From assembly GCA_018806985.1 (NCBI GenBank), contig JADANN010000108.1:372001-436000 (forward strand): DNA of 64,000 nt. Direction: 5' to 3'. The notes under the pieces were generated by a model. It had not been told where the DNA came from and made no database searches. It worked only from the letters and a program-made list of their open reading frames with translations. The position numbers and the translations under genes are program-made. Numbering within the stretch: position 1 is the first letter of the stretch; every line of letters starts with the position of its first letter. Of the stretch, positions 52,346 to 63,159 are shown piece by piece. Source of the stretch: Angiostrongylus vasorum (lineage: Eukaryota; Nematoda; Chromadorea; Rhabditida; Metastrongylidae).

Positions 52346-53839
52346 TTTTTATCACTTGATAGCTTTGTCACAGCGTTTCCAGGGCTGTGTTTTCACCCAA
52401 GGCAGCCGCCAGTATTAATAGTTCTGAGAAGACTTTTCCTAGGCAAATACGATAACATTTTTCCCGATCCCAGAGAAGAAGAGTTTGGCTTATCCACGGC
52501 ATCGTCAAGCTGAATTCTGACGCGAATCATATGCTGCCTGTTACCAAAAGAAATAGGTTTCTGTGTATTAAAATGCGATAAAAAGTGAACGTAGGAGTTC
52601 ATAACGCGAATTAGTGAAGAGTCTGTGTTCCTCTTGAAGTTGGATTTCAGTACGGTCTCAAGTCATGAAGAGGCACTGTCGAGGACTTTAAACATTGCTT
52701 CAGTCTACTGTGAAAACCCAGTAATTTTTTCTTAAACATAACAGAAATCCTGAACACCTTTATCGCTCAGCATCAGTTGAAATTTTTGTTATTTTAGGAT
52801 TCTGTTGTAGAGGCGAAGGTTTTTTAATAATGTGAGAAAGTACGAAGACTCACTTAAACTAAGGTGAACGATGACTTCCAGGATGAATGAACAACTGTAA
52901 AGCTCTTACCGGCGGTAGCACTTTTATAGAAGGTGGCTCACGGATGCTCCTTTCCTCATTGTTTACACCACTCTTCCCATCATCTTCTCGATCTAGTTTT
53001 GAGCGCGTCGAAAGCACTTGGAAAATGCAAAACTACAGCAGCCATATTCAATTTATGGTATGGACACTTAACTAGGTTGATTAATTTCTGTTGCGGTCGA
53101 TTCTGAACAGAGAATAATTACTGTTTGATCTAATAATATCACTCTAAATATCACTTCAATGAAGGCATTTGGGACATTCGATTTAGTTTGACGTTCAAGA
53201 ATTTCATTCATCTCCGATAACTTAATGAACGAAGACTCAGATGTTACTGAAACTCACTTTTGATGTCTTCTGTTCTTTAAGTGATTCTGTCAAAAATGTA
53301 GACTCAGTAGACCGTCTGTTATCTATTCGTCGTTGCAGAAGACCTCTCTTCTATTCATAAGCGTTATGAACCGTTTGCTATTCAAAAGAGTTGACGGCTG
53401 TGATAAAAACCAGAAGGTTAGTTAGCAAAGCAACATGGTGACCCCAGAGGACAGCAAATCACTCAACAAGCTACAGTACACGTAACCTGGGTGAACTCAT
53501 TAATGAGGACGTCGGCTGATGCAACAACCACTGCGAAGACCGGTTCAAACCTTTACGTACACGACATACCAAGGAAGATTTTTGCAATGGATATACGACA
53601 CCAAGAAAATCTTTCCAAACGCCGGTCTCTACTATGCTTTTGAGTCTTGAAGCCTCATCTCACGTAAAATTCAAAGTGAATGCTCTACAAGAGTGAAAAA
53701 CTAAAAAGCGAATATCCGCCAATTACACGACAAAGTTTTTGCTGTCCACGCGCAAAAAGCTTACGTCATGAAATTTCGGTGGAGCAGGCTTTGTTACCTT
53801 TCCATTAGCCACCTCAATGACTCATACGAGGTCCTTCAG
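52346..53839. other. Interval without a supported gene
   Basis: No recognised repeat or coding block. Short frames at 52325-52513 and 52887-53075 lack motifs. Confidence 0.4.
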
Positions 53840-54270
53840 CCTCGCCTGTGCATTCTACCCCTTCAACATCCATATCAGTAGAAGATCATTATCACAGATC
53901 TGAACGCAGGAACGTGTGAAGCTGATGATTGTGAGCTAGGTGATTTTAATTATAAGGTTATGGAAGGAATTAACAGCATGAATCCCTCCTATAAATTTGT
54001 TGTCGGAATTCAACACCACGCCATCGGTCACGATGAATACAGGATCGCAGAAAACATTTTCTGTGTCTCTATCCACAGGACATCACTTTAGTATAAACCC
54101 ATTCTTAGAGAAAGAGACTAATCGCCACTCCGTGTGGTGATCACTGAATGCGCGCAGATTGATCACATCCGCACGACAATGCCATTTAGTCTTCAACATC
54201 TCCATGAGGCCATTATTCCACACAGATTCCGAACATGGCTTCTCCGTGCAAAAAGTCGAGCCGAAAATTG
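53840..54270 (+). mobile_element. RTE retrotransposon, endonuclease-domain fragment
   Basis: Plus strand, in fragments: IIITDLNAGTCEADD near 53885-53930, GDFNYKVMEG near 53938-53970, a TECAQIDHIRTT block near 54145-54180 (equivalent to NEIDHI) and HRFRTWLLRAKSRAEN near 54222-54270 (equivalent to SDHRLLRAK). These correspond to blocks also visible in copy C. Strongly decayed. Confidence 0.5.
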
Positions 54271-55364
54271 AACAAGAATTTACGCAATCATAAACAAGAA
54301 ACAAGTTGTTTATCACGAGAGCTTCATTGCATTAAAAGTTCGAATAGAAACCCCACAATCATTGAAGAACAGCCGGAGAAAAAAAATAAAACTGAACCTT
54401 GATCCTAATCTATGACATCGTGGTGTTGATACTGGGTGGAATGGGCATTAACGTTTGCTATGTGCTGAGATATGCTACTTCACAGATACAAGTGGAAAAT
54501 CTTCCATTAGTTTCGCAACAACCAAATGTGAACTTCACGCTTACCTTTTTGGCTCAACCGTCACCTAAACACTTTGATAACCAGCTAAGAAGTAAATTGA
54601 CAGTTCAACTTCGTCTAGAATGTTGTGCATTTTTTAAATAAAGTAATTATGCGATTTTTTCAGGAATATAACCGTCGTATAAACTTCTGAGCCGAACTGC
54701 GCAGTTCGAATCATAATACATTTCGAAAGGAAAATATGTACGGTACGGTCGTAGAGCCGAAGACGAGCGAACGAGAAGAAGAAAGGATTTAGCTCCAAAA
54801 GGATGCATGCATGTTTCACCTAGGGAAATACAGTATTTTGCAGGATTCAGTGTCTTTCATATGATATTCTTCGGTTCTAGAAGTATGACAATGTAGAGCT
54901 GAACCCCTGGAAATTATTCTTAGCAAAATCGAGTATTGACCATACTTGTTCTATAGGCGTCTAGAGTGGAACCTGCTTGCGAGAGCGCTCTAACTAAAAT
55001 GAATGGTGATCTATTTTGCAAAATCTGCATAGAAGTAACGTGGAATTATCAGAAACTTGATAGAAACGCATTAGAACTGATCTTGTAAAGCGGTGGTTGC
55101 TATAGAGAATGCAGTTGTTGAAAAAACCTGATACAAACGGAGCTTATTGTCTGGCATGGGAATACAACTTAACCATCATGCTGTTTTCGTTCGTCCGAGT
55201 TTTCAGTGCAGAACAAGCAGCCACCCATTTTAGTGCAATTTTCTCATTCTCATTTTCAACTAAGCGCTTATTACAAAATACCAGTAGGAAAACCTCAGCT
55301 GACCGATGTGCAAACTATGCACCGCTGTATTGAACAGCGAATGAGGGGGAGGACATTAGTTAAT
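54271..55364. other. Interval without a supported gene
   Basis: Plus frame 54399-54641 has one hydrophobic stretch (IVVLILGGMGINVCYVL) but no family motif or convincing splice pair. Confidence 0.35.
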
Positions 55365-55605
55365 GATGCAGCCCATCAGGAATGACGGTACTGCTTCGAA
55401 CACCTCCCAAAGCTCAGCCTTAACGCACATGGGAACGACCTTTACTCGGTTATCTCCAAGATTGCAAGGAGAGTCGCCTCGTCGAGATTCATAAAGAAGA
55501 AATCCTCAAGCAGCAGCCGGAACGAAAAGCGAAAAGCACGGCGATCTTCGTGGATGCCGGATGCGATGAAACGAATTGAATCCAAGAATTGTTGGAGTTC
55601 GCTGC
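55365..55605 (+). repeat. SINE-B copy (5' part decayed)
   Basis: The block from cagcccatcaggaatgac through ggttatctccaagattgcaagg to the good 3' half: atcctcaagcagcagccgg, atcttcgtggatgccgga, gaaacgaattgaatccaag. Confidence 0.6.
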
Positions 55606-55741
55606 GTATCAATCTACAATCGCATTATTGTGTGGATGGAGCCATGCAGTACTCAACCGTATACTCAGGCCCATGGAAGAGTCTTTTTCTGTGGGAATAA
55701 CACTTGGAAGCAACAATATGAGTAGATCTATTCGAATGATG

Positions 55742-55945
55742 TGAATAGAACTAGCTGAGAGGCAGGCGAAACGAGGGACCCACATGGTGTGGTGGTGAAC
55801 GCGTTAGCTTCCGGAAAAGGTAAAAGCGCGTTCGTTCCCACTCCGGACTTTTGCAGATATCTAAGCATCATTGTGGTTGCATTTCGCATCATATCCAGCC
55901 GTGAAAATTGTAGGAGGCAGAAAATAAAAAGTAAGGATAGGTTAC
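55742..55945 (+). repeat. SINE-C copy
   Basis: Starts in the leader (gaactagctgagaggcagg, then gcgaaacga). A box tggtgtggtggtgaacgcg at 55785-55803, B-box-like gcgttcgttccc at 55828-55839, tail tctaagcatcattgtggttg, then gcatttcgcatcat and an A-rich end. Confidence 0.75.
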
Positions 55946-56384
55946 ATGCACACTCGTAAGTAACTCAAAAAATTATCTACGAGGAGAGCGTTAATGACAT
56001 ATTTGGTGTGGAAATGAAGCTTTATCCGGTGATAATTTCGTTCAATTTAGAGTTCATAGATAGCTCCTAATCACTAGGGCGGTACAGCTGAGTTTGCATC
56101 ATTGCTATGCCATTGTTCTGATTGCCTAGTGACCCGGTGAGTTTGATAAATCTGAAAAAAGCTCACCATCACTACTAAGTGTAACGGCCATAAGCATATA
56201 AGTGCGTGCGCAGTACAATGTGATTCCTTCAATTCGGTGCTTCTAGTAGATTTTAAGGCACACGCTTATTAGGGTATTTACGGACGACTCAGGATGAAAT
56301 AAAGGGCATCGTAAACTGTAAAAATAAAGATGGTGTCTGAAAAAGACAGCTGTCATCGAAGAGAGAAGCTATAAGTAATACTTA
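55946..56384. other. Interval without a supported gene
   Basis: No recognised repeat or open frame. Confidence 0.45.
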
Positions 56385-56755
56385 CGTGGATACTTGGCAC
56401 TGGCTCTGTGAGAACCAGCATATTCTCCATTTTTCGGAGCTTTGCTGCTTTAGCCATTGTGTTTCCCTGGTTCCCAAGGTCAGCCTAGCCGAGGTCTGCC
56501 TCAGGTGGTCAACACCTCAGGCAGTCGCCGCCCGTGTGGATCAGAGGGATACTTGCCTCCATGCGACTAGTTTGATACCAGGACAGTGATGGATCCTGGT
56601 ATTGGTTTATTCTTACACTAGGCTTCCTGACAGAAGTGCTGAACTCCTCAGCCCGGGAGGTCCCTACCGGAGGATGAATCCCTCGCTGTGTACAGCAGCC
56701 CGACACCTAGGAACACCTCCCAGCCACGACGAGGCGGTAAACCGTTGGGAGGAGC
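56385..56755 (-). repeat. SR-D short retroposon copy, full length
   Basis: All family blocks in order; on the minus strand it starts ccaacggtttaccgcctcg and ends with gtatccacg tail at 56385. Confidence 0.8.
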
Positions 56756-57319
56756 TATAAGTGATAGATAACTTTATACACGTTTCGAAAAATAGACTTG
56801 AATAGATGAGAGAAATTTAATGAAATAGCAGTTACTAGATGATCCATGGAGGAATTTTTGTCCATTTTGATGAATCTAGTTTCCATGAAATGATAACTGG
56901 GAGGAAACTATTTCGTCGACACCTTAGGTCTGAAATGTTGGTGCCAGTTGCCATTAAATCGATTGAAAACTCTAGAAGTAAAGGTGCTGAGGTATTCTAA
57001 AAGGTCGATAATTCCCATGTAGTCATATTCAATGTTACTGACAAGGAGAGAGATTCAGAGGTGTCAGCGTGACAAAAGGCTCGTGAATGGAAAAGAATGG
57101 GAGCAGAATGTGTTGCATTACCAGACTCATTACCAGACTCAATCACCTCCTTTATAGAAACTTTACCAATCTTGCTTCATCTTTTTGTTAAAGTCGTGTT
57201 TCTACCGATAACAGGTTCACAAGGTTTTAATAAGAGATTCGGTGTAAAATAAGAGCAAGGCGTGAAGTATAAGCTGGTATGCTTAGGTAATGTGAACCGA
57301 AAGTAAGTATTATTGGTAT

Positions 57320-57517
57320 ATGGGAAGAGAAGAGGGTGGTAAAGCTTTGATGGAACAAAAGGAAACAGTAGAGCATGAAATTCATCTACACCATGAAGTT
57401 GGTCAAATTAATAGCAGAGGTATAATTTATAAAGGCAAGGTGCTTGTCAGTGACCTATCAGTACAACGGGATTGTGTAGCTGAATTCTGTTATAGCATGG
57501 AGATGTCTTATGCATAA
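57320..57517 (+). CDS. 65-codon ORF, protein-like, unassigned
   Basis: ATG at 57320 to TAA at 57515-57517. MGREEGGKALMEQKETVEHE, then IHLHHEVGQINSRGIIYKGK and VLVSDLSVQRDC: acidic/His-rich start, then an alternating beta-like pattern. Composition is much more protein-like than neighbouring frames and the start codon is good, but no family is recognised and no splice partner was found. Could be an exon or a piece of an unknown element. Confidence 0.3.
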   Translation: MGREEGGKALMEQKETVEHEIHLHHEVGQINSRGIIYKGKVLVSDLSVQRDCVAEFCYSMEMSYA

Positions 57518-57590
57518 ACTGTTATTTTGTTTTCTTCATTCGTGCCCTTCTTGTGGAATGAAATTTTTTATATTCGTGCTGAACAATGGG

Positions 57591-57862
57591 GCCCTTGTGG
57601 CGCAGTGGTCGGAAGCGGCCTGCAACACACACGTGGAGTCGATCCCCGCGCCCATGGCCCAACAAGCCCTCCATCCCTTCGAGGTCGACAAATTGATGCC
57701 AGACTTGCCTGGGAGGATAGCAGCACTGGCTCGATACATCGGTAGGCCACCGCGAGTCATTGTAAAGGGTAGATATGCATTCAGTCACCTCTAAACGATG
57801 CCTAGTGAAGTCGAATGCATGGCGCATCCCCCAGGGATTTATCGACGCCGAGAGCTCTATTT
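57591..57862 (+). repeat. SINE-A copy, best-preserved head
   Basis: tRNA-derived head with A box tggcgcagtggtcgg (57598-57612) and B box gagtcgatcccc (57635-57646), the central core shared with SINE-B (57655-57712), a family-specific 3' part (gatagcagcactggctcg, then gccaccgcgagtcattg, then gtcgaatgcatggcgc), and the end gccgagagctc. Other copies show tails built from atcctt-type units, suggesting mobilisation by an RTE/CR1-like partner. Confidence 0.9.
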
Positions 57863-58206
57863 TTTAGAGCTTTTTAGCTTTATACTAGACAACAAAGAAC
57901 AGTGCAACGAACGCGCCGTCGAAGTAAAATAGAAGGAGTGTTCTTAATTTTACCAACCCTTTCTCCCGATTTGGAATTACTTAAAGTCCTCACATAGCTC
58001 TCTAAGCTTTTGCTCATGATATTCCTTTTTATGAAAAATTCAGTTGTCAAAGCCCTCATTCTTATAAAGGTTGGGAATCATTTTTCGAAGTAAACGCTAT
58101 TGAAAAGTTCCTTTAATGGGTGAAAGGAATCGTGACCTTAAACATCTGCTGACCACACACTTAAAATAGTTTATCTCTCTATTATTAACTGCCGCTTTTT
58201 TCGCAG
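57863..58206. other. Interval without a supported gene
   Basis: AT-rich; ends in a strong pyrimidine tract and CGCAG acceptor at 58188-58206. Confidence 0.4.
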
Positions 58207-58444
58207 AGAAACCGTGGTGAGAAAAATCGCACTGATTCCGCTTCCAAGAAATACAGCTATGTCGAAAGACAAGACAAATTCGTCAAGGTCGAGCACCACT
58301 TCAGAGGAGAGCTCTAAAAACAGGGAGGTACTATACTCTTCTCGAAACTCGAAGCAACACTGTTTAAGAAGAGATCAAACACTGCACAGTTTATCAAAGG
58401 GGTTCTGTTCGTTGTTGTTGTTTGTCCCTCAACATGATGCTTGA
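58207..58444 (+). CDS. Exon-like segment after a strong acceptor, frame ambiguous
   Basis: The acceptor gcttttttcgcag ends at 58206. Two frames look coding-like after it. Phase 0 gives RNRGEKNRTDSASKKYSYVE, then RQDKFVKVEHHFRGEL and a stop at 58315-58317. Phase 1 gives a Ser-rich tail (KDKTNSSRSSTTSEESSKN) open to 58444. Either would suit a terminal exon of a signalling or receptor tail. No family recognised. Confidence 0.25.
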
Positions 58445-58854
58445 AGGCCACTAAGCTTTTGTTTTCGTTTGTACTGCAGAATTTACTGATCCCCGTGAGT
58501 TTTCCGACTAAACAGTAATGATGCCAAAATCTTCGTAAGGTGTTAAACTCCGCTGGATTCTACTCTATGTGACTACTAAGAGCCACACACGGAAATTAAC
58601 TTTTATGGGGATTTGATCCAAATTGTTGCTAATCTGACGAATATCATAGCGTATCGTCAACACCGCCGTTTCCACTGATCGAACACGTTGTGTTTGCCAA
58701 CAGGATAATGTTTCTTGAGAATATCATCAAAAGTATTCGTCTGGGGCATTTCTGAAATAAAAGAAGTAATATTGGAATCCGAAAACTTGTTTCTATATTA
58801 GAAACGGATTTGGTATTTAGTTTTTTTAAGGCTTCGGAAAATAAAGCACTATGT
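58445..58854. other. Interval without a supported gene
   Basis: No open frame or repeat recognised. Confidence 0.45.
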
Positions 58855-60235
58855 TACCTGCCACCTGTACCACCTATCGTCCCGTTAATGGTCGAGCGAC
58901 TCGAGCTTAGCGCCAGTAATTCTTCCATTTCTCCCTGTCGCGTGTAAGAGTAGCCCAATGGGTTCTGCTGATCCAGCGAGTCATTGAGCACCATACTTTT
59001 ATTCTAGGGGTTTCCGTGAAGAACTATGACCACAGGATCGGTGGTCTTCCTGCAGTACGTTTGATATCCCGAGGAAGCCAGTCACTAATGGCTCTTGTCC
59101 GTCGGTTGTCGTTCATACGCATTACGTGTCCCGCCCACCTTTCTTCGACTGTCTGGCGTACAGAACGCCAGCTTTGGTTTTTTGATCGTTGACGCAGGTC
59201 GGAGCTTCGGATTCCTTCCCTTACTTGTGTGACACCTACTCTCAGCATCGTCCTTTCGACTGCGCGTTCAATAACGATAATGATCTTTCATCCTGCTTAC
59301 GCAGCGACCAGATTTCTGACGCATACGTTAGGGCAGGAAGTACCGTTGAGTCGAAAAGGTGGGCATTGATTTGGGTGTTCTTTGTTCTCTTCACTACATC
59401 CTTGATGTTCTTGAAAGCTCCCCCAAGCCGCTCGTTTCCTTCTGCTCAACTCTGGAGCTAAGTCTTCCAACATGTTGATTTCCCGACCTAGGTAGACGTA
59501 ACTGGAGCATTAGGAGATATTCGTTCCGTTGAGCGTGAATGGGGCATACGAAACCAATCTGTTCGTCGTGAACATGGCTTGTGTGAGACATGGTCATAGA
59601 CCAATTTTATCATAGCCTTTATCAAAGGCGACGGGCATTCGTTCCGCTTGGCTAATGTTTGGTGTTATAAGAACGACGTCACCAGCAAAGCGAAGATGGT
59701 GTAATTGCCCACCATCGATTTACACTCCTATGTTGCTCCATTACAGTGGTGGTATGACGTTCTCGAGAGGCTGCGGTTAATAATTTTGGAGAGATAGCAC
59801 CGACTTGCCGAACTCCTCTTTTGACGTTGATGTTAACATCATTGTAGAACGACAACACTTTAGTCGTGAAATTTTTTGTAAAGCTCACAAGTATTTTTTG
59901 CATACTGAATAAGGACAACCCTGAGTGCCCAGGTCAAAGCCCCTTTTTAAATAGATGAAAGTGAGACTGAGAGATCCTTGATACTCTCGCAATGCTTCAA
60001 CAAGTCTTGTTATCATGTGGATGTCGTCCATCTTACTGAATCCTTTTTAAAAGCCCGCTTGCACATCATGGATATCCCTCGTCCGTCGTCTTGTTAACCC
60101 TGTTTAGGATGAATCTAGTGAAATTTTTTGTAGACGACAGACAGCAAGCAGATTAGGCAATAGTTGTCGATTTCGTGTAGATCACCTTTTTTGAACAAAA
60201 GCACAGCCTTATTGGTCTTCCACTGAGTGAGGATC
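58855..60235 (-). mobile_element. RTE-type retrotransposon, RT to 3' end (copy D)
   Basis: Minus strand: FKKGDLHEIDNY-like block near 60195-60160; motif A region decayed near 59960; FYNDVNINVKRGVRQVGAIS PKL region (59850-59780); catalytic-site equivalent FAGD at 59689-59678, the first catalytic Asp lost. The C-terminal block RWAGHVMRMNDNRRTRAISD then WLPRDIKRTAGRPP is at about 59140-59035, and the 3' tail of acaggtgg-like units is at 58855-58880. The 74-codon frame 59248-59024 is the intact C-terminal part. Confidence 0.85.
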
Positions 60236-60239
60236 TGTC

Positions 60240-60475
60240 CCAGAGTAGACATGGAGCTTATTTGTGGAGGCGACTCCTAACCGCCTCTCATACACTTCGC
60301 TGTCACGTGATTGCAAGCTTTCGGTAGAATTGACTCGTAGAATGGAATGCTTACTGATGAGAACACACCCACGCACGCATGCATAAATAAACCTAGTACA
60401 TGCAGAAAGTACGTGCCAAATCGGCACAGCTGAAACACGGATCTCCTGGATCCACCTGCTTCCCAGGGAAGCAAA
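60240..60475 (+). repeat. Repeat R5 (pair with 45455-45710)
   Basis: Same ordered blocks as 45455-45710: gagcttatttgtggaggcg, cctaaccgcctcatac, gtcacgtgattgcaagcttt, cacacccacgcacgcatgc and gaaagtacgtgccaa. It abuts the truncated 5' edge of RTE copy D. Confidence 0.6.
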
Positions 60476-60632
60476 GATCGCTTTTGGTTCGCGATTTACT
60501 CCTTATCCGCCACTCCGCCACCTGGGTGGGGGGTGCGCCACGTGGTCTCGGGACTAACCGTCAAGAGATCCTTCTATGAGGGAGAGCCGTGGAAAGCACC
60601 ATATTATAGTATAGTAATAATAATAATAATAA
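60476..60632. repeat. Short (TAA)n run and unassigned flank
   Basis: (taa) repeats at 60616-60633; the rest is unassigned. Confidence 0.6.
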
Positions 60633-60930
60633 TTTTAATGATGCTGAGATATTTGCAAAACTCTGGACCGCAGGTGCCTATGGTGAGGGAACGAACGCGC
60701 TATTGTCCTTTCCGGGGAGTAGCGCGCTCACCACCACACCATGCGGGTCCTTCTCGTTTCGCCTGTCTCTCAGCTAGTTCTATTGATCTTTTGCCATCAG
60801 CAATCACCCGTGAGCGGGATTGATCTGGGGGGCCCAAATCGGCAACGAACCCAGTTAAGCTGAGGGCTGCAGTTTTAATCACAATTTGACTTCTTATTTA
60901 CTGCCTACTCTTTTTAGCGGCAGGGTATGC
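60633..60930 (-). repeat. SINE-C copy, first of a tandem pair
   Basis: Minus orientation: leader 60870-60770, A-box region tggtgtggtggtgagcgcg (about 60742-60724), B-box-like gcgttcgttccc (about 60698-60687), tail to 60640. Sequence tgatgctgagatatttgcaa is identical to the second copy. Confidence 0.8.
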
Positions 60931-61097
60931 GTTGCGAAATATAACTTTAATGATGCTGAGATATTTGCAAAAACTCTGGACCGCAGGTGCCTATGGTGGG
61001 AACGAACGCGCTATTGTCCTTTCCGGGGAGTAGCGCGCTCACCACCACACCATGCGGGTCCTTCGTTTTCGCCTGTCTCTCAGCTAGTTCTATTGAA
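60931..61097 (-). repeat. SINE-C copy, second of a tandem pair, truncated at the leader
   Basis: 60943-61097 repeats 60640-60788 with only a few small indels, same orientation, and stops abruptly in the leader where the (TAA)n array starts. Confidence 0.8.
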
Positions 61098-61530
<433 letters not shown>

Positions 61531-61619
61531 ATAATTGCAATAATAATATTATTAATTCGATGTTCTTATTCAATAAATGACAAGATACTCCTCCTTGCGG
61601 TTCATTTTTCAATTTTTGG

Positions 61620-61800
61620 AATTAATCCCAGGAGCTTTATGAGTTTTTACGCGTTAGTGTCTTGGATTCCTGTGCGAGGATAGTGGGTTCTACTTCGAAA
61701 TCTTCTCCGTTATGTTTCTGTGTCCTGTGGGCGCCTAGTGGGATGTTCGGTTTTAACTTAGATCTACCGACCAGGTGTTCTTTTTAAGCGGGTTATTCAG
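61620..61800 (-). mobile_element. Penelope-like element, GIY-YIG domain fragment
   Basis: Minus strand KEHLVGRSKLKPNIPLGAHR, then HNGEDFEVEPTILAQESKT, corresponds to 62920-63045 of the plus copy. Both ends are truncated. Confidence 0.8.
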
Positions 61801-61960
61801 AAATAAATGAGAGCTTCAAGATATTTGTTGTTTTTATGTATTTTTTATCAACAAAATATTTTTTGCATCCTATCAAAAACCTGATCTTATGCTCTTTCTA
61901 ACAATGTATTTGTATGTTGTAAAAAAACAAGTTTATTCCATCAATTTTGATGGTTTGCAG

Positions 61961-62146
61961 TAGATGTCAGAAACGAATTTTCGTCAAATTTGCTTCTATG
62001 AGTTCAAACCCGGTCGTAGAGCAGCACGGCTCGAAACATTAATGGGGTTTGCGGTGAAGGTAGTGTTAGTGAATCAACAGTGCTAACATGGCTTCGGAAA
62101 TTCAGACGGCCATATTCACCAGACCTCTTGCCTACCGACTACCACT
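61961..62146 (+). mobile_element. Mariner-type transposase, internal-deletion remnant fused to a PLE
   Basis: ATG at 61964. The N-terminal HTH block MSETNFRQICFYEFKPGRRA is followed by a decayed V-x-ESTVQ region. Then RKFRRPYSPDLLPTDYHY (about 62095-62148) joins the end of the N-terminal domain directly to the C-terminal YSPDL-PTDYH block, so the central catalytic region is deleted. PLE sequence begins right after, at 62147. Confidence 0.65.
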
Positions 62147-63159
62147 ATGTCTAAAGTGGAAGCACTAGTAATCTATCTCCGGCCATTACTCTACTGTAGG
62201 TATATAGATGATTGTTTTGTCATCTGCTCCACAAAAGAGGAGATGGACAAGTACTTTGAGTTATTGAGCGAACAGTCGGAGTACATGAAGTTCACCCGTG
62301 AGAAACCGAAAAAAACTGGCTTCCATTTCTAAACGTTCAAATTAACCTATCCGAAAACGGCTACATAACAAAATAGTGTTGAAAGCCAAGCAGTAAGAAT
62401 ACAGTGGCTCATTACCTCTCCTCTCATCACTCACACACTACAAGGGCGCTTATAAGAAATATGTTTCAAACCGCCACCAGCGTGTGCACAGGTAAGGAGC
62501 AGAGGGAAGAATGGCGCGCCAAATAGCCATTCCAAATGGTTACGAAACTATAGGTTCTCGGCATAGGCATAGAGGGAAAAACTACGTCCCAGAGCGATAA
62601 TTCTGGCGAAAACAAGGCTCCGTTCCTCTTGCTCTTTAATTCGAACGAAATAAGTGCAGCCTTAAAACGTTGCTTAACAAGGGTCGGTCTAGAGAATTCC
62701 GTAAGAGTGACAGAAATACCACCGGACACTCTGAGACGCCAGCTAGTTCGCAACCGCCTATATGACCGTCTGTGTATAACGGAAAACTGCATAATTTGCC
62801 CTAACGGTAGAGACGGTGATTGCATGAGCTCGGGTACAGTCTATCTGATCTCTTGTAAGGCGTGTGGGGACGAATACGTTGGCGAAACGGGTAGACCGCT
62901 CTGCATCAGCATAAAAGAACACCTAGTCGGTAAATCTAAACTAAGACAAAACACTCCACTAGGCGCCCATAGGATGCGGGAACACAGCGGAGAAGATTTT
63001 GAAGTGGGAGTCACTGGCCTCACGCAGCAATCGAAAACATCAGCGCGTAAAACTCTTGAAGCGTTTTGGATCAATTCCAAAGATTCAAAAACGAACCGCA
63101 TGGAGGAGTGTCTTGTCATCACGCGCAACCTGGCGCCATACCTCAGGCTGCTCCAATGA
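62147..63159 (+). mobile_element. Penelope-like element, RT palm end, linker and GIY-YIG endonuclease
   Basis: 5' truncated. MSKVEALVIYLRPLLYCR, then catalytic YIDD at 62201-62212 (intact), CSTKEEMDKYFELLSEQSEY, then frameshifts at about 62330-62625. From about 62629 a 176-codon frame is uninterrupted: the linker (LKRCLTRVGLENSVRVTEIP, DTLRRQLVRNRLYDRLCITE), a Cys block (NCIICPNGRDGDCMSSG), and the GIY-YIG equivalent VYLISCKACGDEYVGETGRP near 62840-62899. R-x5-KEHL and AHRMREHSGEDFEV follow, then KTLEAFWIN near 63049-63075, stopping at 63157-63159. This domain order (RT then GIY-YIG) is that of endonuclease-bearing PLEs. The best-preserved element ORF in the window. Confidence 0.85.

Noticed and set aside
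57591..57665. Possible tRNA gene with good A and B boxes
   Set aside because: No acceptor-stem pairing and the sequence continues into the SINE-A core. The same holds for 49776, 6483, 24957 and 5874.
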